DNA of 9,998 nt from CAYPNF01 sp964411985. Its GTDB lineage: Bacteria > Verrucomicrobiota > Verrucomicrobiia > Limisphaerales > J093. Every line of letters begins with the position of its first letter. Positions within the stretch are counted from its first letter, which is position 1. Position numbers and translations under genes: made by a program. The notes under the pieces were generated by a model. It saw only the letters and a program-made list of their open reading frames with translations. It was not told the DNA's origin and did no database searches. This document shows, one piece after another, positions 7,161-9,998 of the stretch. The stretch covers positions 1 to 9,998 of the forward strand of contig CAYPNF010000113.1 in the NCBI GenBank assembly GCA_964411985.1. Reading direction: 5' to 3'.

Positions 7161-7312
7161 GACTGCGCGCCAGCGTCTTGGAGTGCGGTGAGGAGCGAAG
7201 CGAAGTACCGCTTTTTCTCCTTTGGGTGGGACGAGGACGAGGACGAGCACGAGGAGGAGGACGAGGGGAAAGCGGCACCTGAGGGCGCGCGCACTCCAAA
7301 ACCTGTCGGAGT
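7161..7312. repeat. MITE-like interrupted palindrome
   Basis: Two nested inverted repeats share one axis. The outer pair is TTGGAGTGCG (7178-7187) with CGCACTCCAA (7290-7299), a perfect 10-base match. The inner pair is GTACCGCTTT (7205-7214) with AAAGCGGCAC (7269-7278), with one mismatch. Weaker outward pairing may link GACTGCGCGCCAGCGTC (7161-7177) with sequence up to about 7312. From memory, similar 'GCGCCAGCGTCTTGGAGTGCG' elements are scattered in Verrucomicrobiota genomes; this was not searched. It carries no coding capacity and looks like a non-autonomous mobile repeat. Confidence 0.6.
7230..7265 (+). repeat. Six-unit purine hexamer tandem repeat (GACGAG)
   Basis: Six adjacent hexamers: GACGAG three times, then CACGAG, GAGGAG and GACGAG. 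The tract forms most of the loop of the palindrome at 7161-7312. It is a purine-rich simple repeat that could vary by slippage. Confidence 0.8.
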
Positions 7313-7386
7313 CTCGGGGATCCTTTCGCACTGGAGGACTTCTTTAGCGCGGTAGATCCCCGCCGCCAGATTCCCCCTCCCGAAAG

Positions 7387-7431
7387 AATCAAGCCTTCGT
7401 CGCAACCTTAATCGCAGCCCTAATCGAAGCC
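7387..7431 (+). repeat. Three short direct repeats upstream of second propeller gene
   Basis: AATCAAGCC (7387-7395), AATCGCAGCC (7410-7419) and AATCGAAGCC (7422-7431) lie 80-125 bases before the next gene. They could be binding sites for a regulator or a degenerate repeat. The last two are 12 bases apart, the first two 23 bases. Whether they occur upstream of copy 1 cannot be seen in this window. Confidence 0.35.
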
Positions 7432-7511
7432 TGCCCCCAAAAAAAGTGCAAAATACCAAAAAATCTTCCCCCCGCCGGTAACAACCCGAAACAGACCCCG
7501 TATCCCTCTCT

Positions 7512-9575
7512 ATGAAAGCACCAACTATGTACAACGAAAACCGCCCGAAACCCAAAAGCAATCAATCTATGCAATACCCACGAAAGACGACACCTCCCCA
7601 CCATTGCTGGGCCGTCCTGACCGCCTGCCTTACGCTCACCTATCTCGCCCAGGCTGAGGATCCTGAGATTACGACCCAACCGACCAATCAAGTGGTCAGT
7701 CTGGGCGGCAGCGTTCAATTCCGTGTCATCGCCACCTCAGCGGACTCTCCACTTACTTACCAATGGCAGCATACTGCTACCAACGTTCCTGCGGGCTTCA
7801 CAAATCTCTCCGGTGCCACCAAGAGTCTGCTCACTTTGAGCAACGTAGTCAGCGATCTGGGTGGGGACTACCGTGTGGTGGTCACCAACAACATGGGCAA
7901 CACAGCTACCAGTGAAGTCGCGAACCTCACCGTCGATCGCACCTTCCTCAAAATCACCCAGGGTCCGATCGCTGAGGACCGGGAGCCCTCCCAGGTCGGC
8001 AGTTGGTGCGACTATGATAGTGACGGTCTGCCTGACCTCTTCGTGTCCAACCTGACGCTTGCGGCGCCCTGGCCTAAAGACACCCTCTACCACAACGAGG
8101 GGAACGGCGTTTTCACCCGGATCACTAACGCGCTGACCGCCAAGGCCGTGAACTCCTGGGGAACCCATTGGGCTGACTATGACAACGACGGTCTTCCGGA
8201 CGCTTTCTTGGTCCATCCCAAGATCTTTGGTCCTGGCGCCGCGAGCCAACTATTCCACAACGATGGCGGTGGCGTCTTTAGCCAGATCACCTGGCCTCTC
8301 CTCGCGAACCGAAGCTGTTTGAATGCCGGGTGGTCCGATCTCGACGCCGACGGCAGGGTCGACCTGTTCATCACCACGACGGAAGGGAAGAGCCTGGCCT
8401 TTGGCAACCTGGGCGACAGTCGGTTCCAGCTCTTAACGAGCAACGAAGTCGGCGAGCTGGCGGCGAATGGAAATGATGGGTTTCCTTCGTTCGGGGATTT
8501 CAACAACGACGGCCATACCGACCTCTATGTGTCCGGCGGGTCTAGCCCCGCCGAGCTTTACCAAAACCAAGGGGGGGGCAGATACCAGAAGGTGCAGCTC
8601 GGCAGTCTGCCGGGGACAGCTCCGACGATCTGCGGCGTTTGGGGTGACTTCAACAACGACGGGTTTCTCGACCTGGTCACCACGTTCGCTGGTGCCTCCG
8701 CGATTTTGCATATGAGCGTCACGGGGAGCGAATTTCAGGACGTGACTGAGGCGGCAGGGCTGTCCATGCCTGCTGGGGAGGTCTACGGTCCGGCTTGGGG
8801 CGATTACGACAACGACGGCAACCTGGATCTCTTCATACCGTACATTAACGGGATGAACCTCCTTTTTAGGAACAACGGGGACGGCACGTTCACCTCAGTG
8901 GACGTGGGAAGCCCGCTGCGTGAAGGCGTGAACCGGGAATGTGCCCGGTTTGTGGATTATGACAACGACGGCTTCCTGGACCTGTTTGCCGCCTGCGGCG
9001 CGATCACCCCAGCTCCAAATCTTCTCTATCGCAACAACCTCAAGGAAATCGGCAACGCCAACCACTGGCTCAAGTTGATCTTGAAAGGCGTGGCCTCCAA
9101 CCGTCAGGGGATCGGCGCGAAAATCCGTGTCCGTGCTGTTATCCGTGGTCGCGAGGTCTGGCAGCTGCGTCAGATCGCCTCGAATGGTGCGTTCGCTTCG
9201 GGTGAGGAACTCATCGCCCATTTCGGCCTCGGTGATGCCACCAAGGTAGACTTGGTACGCATCGAGTGGCCTTCGGGCATCGTGCAGGAGTTGACCAATG
9301 TAGCGGTGGATCAAAAGCCTTACCTGCTCGTGGTGGAAACGCAGAATGCCGCTTCTCACCCGCAAATCCTCTCCTCTCGCCGCGCACCCGACGGCACGTT
9401 CGAGGCCACGGTGAAGAACACCGAACTGAAGCTCATCCACGTCCTGGAAGCCTCTACCGACCTGATCAAGTGGACCAAGATCCAGGTGCGAACGAACCTG
9501 GTGGGCACGATGGAGTTCACCGATTCCAGCGCCGCCAACGCCACCACCCGGTTCTACCGGGTCGTCGTACCGTAA
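7512..9575 (+). CDS. Exported Ig-like / FG-GAP (VCBS) / ASPIC-UnbV protein, copy 2 (complete)
   Basis: A 687-residue exported protein. A signal peptide runs to about residue 48, with basic PRK (23-25), a hydrophobic core AVLTACLTLTYLAQA and likely cleavage before EDPEITT. Starts at 7512, 7527 (M6) or 7569 (M20) are possible; M20 would give a normal 29-residue signal peptide, and none has a clear Shine-Dalgarno. Next are an Ig-like domain (about 49-142), seven FG-GAP blades (for example WADYDNDGLPDAFL, WGDYDNDGNLDLFI, FVDYDNDGFLDLFA), an ASPIC/UnbV domain from NANHWLKL (515) to about 605, and a tail with LEASTDLIKW ending FYRVVVP. No transmembrane anchor or LPXTG motif was seen, so it is probably secreted or outer-surface associated. 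It shares its ends with copy 1 but differs strongly in the core. It lies 538 bases after the kinase gene, so it may have its own promoter. Confidence 0.93.
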   Translation: MKAPTMYNENRPKPKSNQSMQYPRKTTPPHHCWAVLTACLTLTYLAQAEDPEITTQPTNQVVSLGGSVQFRVIATSADSPLTYQWQHTATNVPAGFTNLSGATKSLLTLSNVVSDLGGDYRVVVTNNMGNTATSEVANLTVDRTFLKITQGPIAEDREPSQVGSWCDYDSDGLPDLFVSNLTLAAPWPKDTLYHNEGNGVFTRITNALTAKAVNSWGTHWADYDNDGLPDAFLVHPKIFGPGAASQLFHNDGGGVFSQITWPLLANRSCLNAGWSDLDADGRVDLFITTTEGKSLAFGNLGDSRFQLLTSNEVGELAANGNDGFPSFGDFNNDGHTDLYVSGGSSPAELYQNQGGGRYQKVQLGSLPGTAPTICGVWGDFNNDGFLDLVTTFAGASAILHMSVTGSEFQDVTEAAGLSMPAGEVYGPAWGDYDNDGNLDLFIPYINGMNLLFRNNGDGTFTSVDVGSPLREGVNRECARFVDYDNDGFLDLFAACGAITPAPNLLYRNNLKEIGNANHWLKLILKGVASNRQGIGAKIRVRAVIRGREVWQLRQIASNGAFASGEELIAHFGLGDATKVDLVRIEWPSGIVQELTNVAVDQKPYLLVVETQNAASHPQILSSRRAPDGTFEATVKNTELKLIHVLEASTDLIKWTKIQVRTNLVGTMEFTDSSAANATTRFYRVVVP

Positions 9576-9616
9576 AGCTGAACCATCTTTAGAGCCGAGG
9601 CGTAGAGGGAGACCCG

Positions 9617-9650
9617 GCCGGCTCCTGGCCGTACACACCCAGGAGCCGAC
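9617..9650 (+). terminator. GC hairpin after propeller gene, copy 2
   Basis: The same element as at 1991-2024, with arms 9617-9628 and 9639-9650 and an identical 10-base loop. A G-to-A change in the right arm leaves one C-A mismatch, so 11 of 12 pairs remain. No T-run follows. It starts 41 bases after the stop codon, as in copy 1. Confidence 0.45.
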
Positions 9651-9666
9651 TGTGGGTTACTGAGAG

Positions 9667-9737
9667 TCAACCATGAAGTTCATGAAGAAACAGGAAGAAA
9701 GACTCTCTTCATGGTGCTTCATGCCCTTCATGGTTGA
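9667..9737. repeat. CATGAAG-type imperfect palindrome (REP-like), copy 2, short loop
   Basis: Arms 9667-9697 and 9707-9737 correspond to those at 2041-2071 and 2119-2149, with the same perfect outer 12 bases (TCAACCATGAAG / CTTCATGGTTGA). The loop is 9 bases instead of 47. This compact form would fold into a stable hairpin 47 bases upstream of the sigma ATG. It is probably closer to the ancestral element, with copy 1 carrying extra loop sequence. Confidence 0.65.
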
Positions 9738-9758
9738 TCTGCTTCGCTTCGCGACGGT

Positions 9759-9788
9759 TTTAACTATCCTAATCCTCTGCAGTATGCT
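9759..9788 (+). promoter_or_regulatory. Possible promoter before sigma gene, copy 2
   Basis: TTTAAC (9759-9764), 18 bases, TATGCT (9783-9788), equivalent to 2171-2200, with a single spacer difference. The match to consensus is weak, and the -10 overlaps the chosen ATG. Confidence 0.2.
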
Positions 9789-9998
9789 AGAACCTCCGCC
9801 TGTGATCCCGGCGGAGTCCAAGCATGGCAGTGCGCAAGCGCGGAGCGTGGGGTTTGAGACCACCCATTGGAGCGTGGTGCTTTCCGCCCGCAGCGGTCAC
9901 AACCCCGCTCTCGACGCCGAGCAAGCCCTGACCCAGCTCTGCCAGACCTACTGGCTGCCCATCTACAGCTTCGTGCGTCGGCGCAACTACACTTCCGT
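9784..9998 (+). CDS. ECF-type sigma factor, copy 2 (3' end outside window)
   Basis: ATG at 9784 opens a frame that runs to the window edge (71 full codons), equal to residues 1-71 of the sigma factor at 2196-2972. It shows FETTHWSVVLSA and YSFVRRRNYTS, and stops just before the expected DAED motif. Six base differences in 215 give two amino-acid changes, N13K and K54Q; the other four are silent. This suggests a young duplicate under purifying selection, not decay, though only the first quarter is visible. By analogy with the first copy, a second kinase gene is expected downstream. A pseudogene cannot be excluded. Confidence 0.85.
   Translation, partial: MLEPPPVIPAESKHGSAQARSVGFETTHWSVVLSARSGHNPALDAEQALTQLCQTYWLPIYSFVRRRNYTS
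9794..9816 (+). promoter_or_regulatory. Small inverted repeat at 5' end of sigma gene, copy 2
   Basis: CTCCGCC (9794-9800) and GGCGGAG (9810-9816), identical in arms and loop to 2206-2228. Conservation between such recent copies is not in itself evidence of function. Confidence 0.28.

Larger units (their letters stand above)
6974..7511. other. Gene-free region between kinase and second propeller gene
   Basis: These 538 bases hold no convincing gene. The open frames on both strands here are low complexity (Asp/Glu-rich on the + strand, Ser-rich on the - strand) and come from the purine hexamer tract at 7230-7265. The region contains a relic of the post-propeller intergenic sequence (7048-7074), a MITE-like palindrome (7161-7312), three AATCnnAGCC-like repeats (7387-7431) and A-rich tracts (7439-7468) before the next gene. 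No clear Rho-independent terminator for the kinase was found. Confidence 0.7.
7639..9998 (+). repeat. Direct repeat of the module, right copy (partner 1-2410)
   Basis: Collinear with 1-2410. Counted by eye: identical over the first 55 bases, about 11 differences in the last 135 bases of the propeller genes, about 4 in the next 80 intergenic bases, and 6 in the 215 bases of sigma gene visible here. The sequence between the conserved ends of the propeller gene is far more different and carries indels. The repeat runs past the window edge. Confidence 0.88.

Noticed and set aside
7025..7561. 178-codon minus-strand open frame, Ser/Arg-rich
   Set aside because: Its Ser run comes from the reverse of the GACGAG hexamer tract, the rest is palindrome and intergenic repeat, and it runs into the start of the propeller gene. 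No domain is recognisable.
7617..7631. Lipobox-like LTAC in the second propeller protein (Cys39)
   Set aside because: The hydrophobic stretch before the Cys is only about three residues (WAV) and continues well past it to AQA-ED, fitting signal peptidase I cleavage better.

Overview
The window looks like a chromosomal stretch from a Verrucomicrobiota bacterium (Pedosphaera/Limisphaerales-like), with Planctomycetota as a less likely alternative. This rests on protein style: a GC-rich genome with little Shine-Dalgarno use, exported Ig-like/FG-GAP/ASPIC-UnbV proteins ending in an 'LEASTDL..W..FYRVVVP' tail, an ECF sigma factor of the 'FETTHWSVVLSA' type, and a Ser/Thr kinase with an N-terminal Cys4 knuckle and WD40 repeats. 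No rRNA, tRNA, CRISPR, transposase or integrase gene was seen.

All genes are on the + strand. The layout is: (1) 1-1949, 3' part of an exported Ig/FG-GAP/ASPIC-UnbV protein (start lies before the window); (2) 1950-2195, an intergenic region with a strong GC hairpin and a CATGAAG-type palindrome; (3) 2196-2972, an ECF sigma factor; (4) 2996-6973, a 1325-residue membrane Ser/Thr kinase with WD40 propellers, 23 bases after the sigma gene and probably in its operon; (5) 6974-7511, a gene-free region with a MITE-like palindrome and short repeats; (6) 7512-9575, a second exported Ig/FG-GAP/ASPIC-UnbV protein; (7) 9576-9783, a second copy of the intergenic region; (8) 9784-9998, the 5' end of a second sigma gene, cut by the window edge.

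The main point is that the window spans a little more than one period of a tandem repeat of about 7.6 kb. Position 1 matches 7639, the end of gene 1 matches the end of gene 3, and the two sigma starts match (2196 with 9784; 6 differences in 215 bases). The module is [exported beta-propeller protein - hairpin/palindrome - ECF sigma - kinase/WD40]. Within it, the sigma gene, the intergenic DNA and the two ends of the propeller gene are nearly identical between copies, while the body of the propeller gene has diverged strongly.

A plausible but unproven model is that the kinase senses an extracytoplasmic signal through its WD40/C-terminal part and controls the adjacent sigma factor, which lacks any visible anti-sigma gene. 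The sigma factor would then drive the module, including a propeller protein whose exposed face differs from copy to copy.
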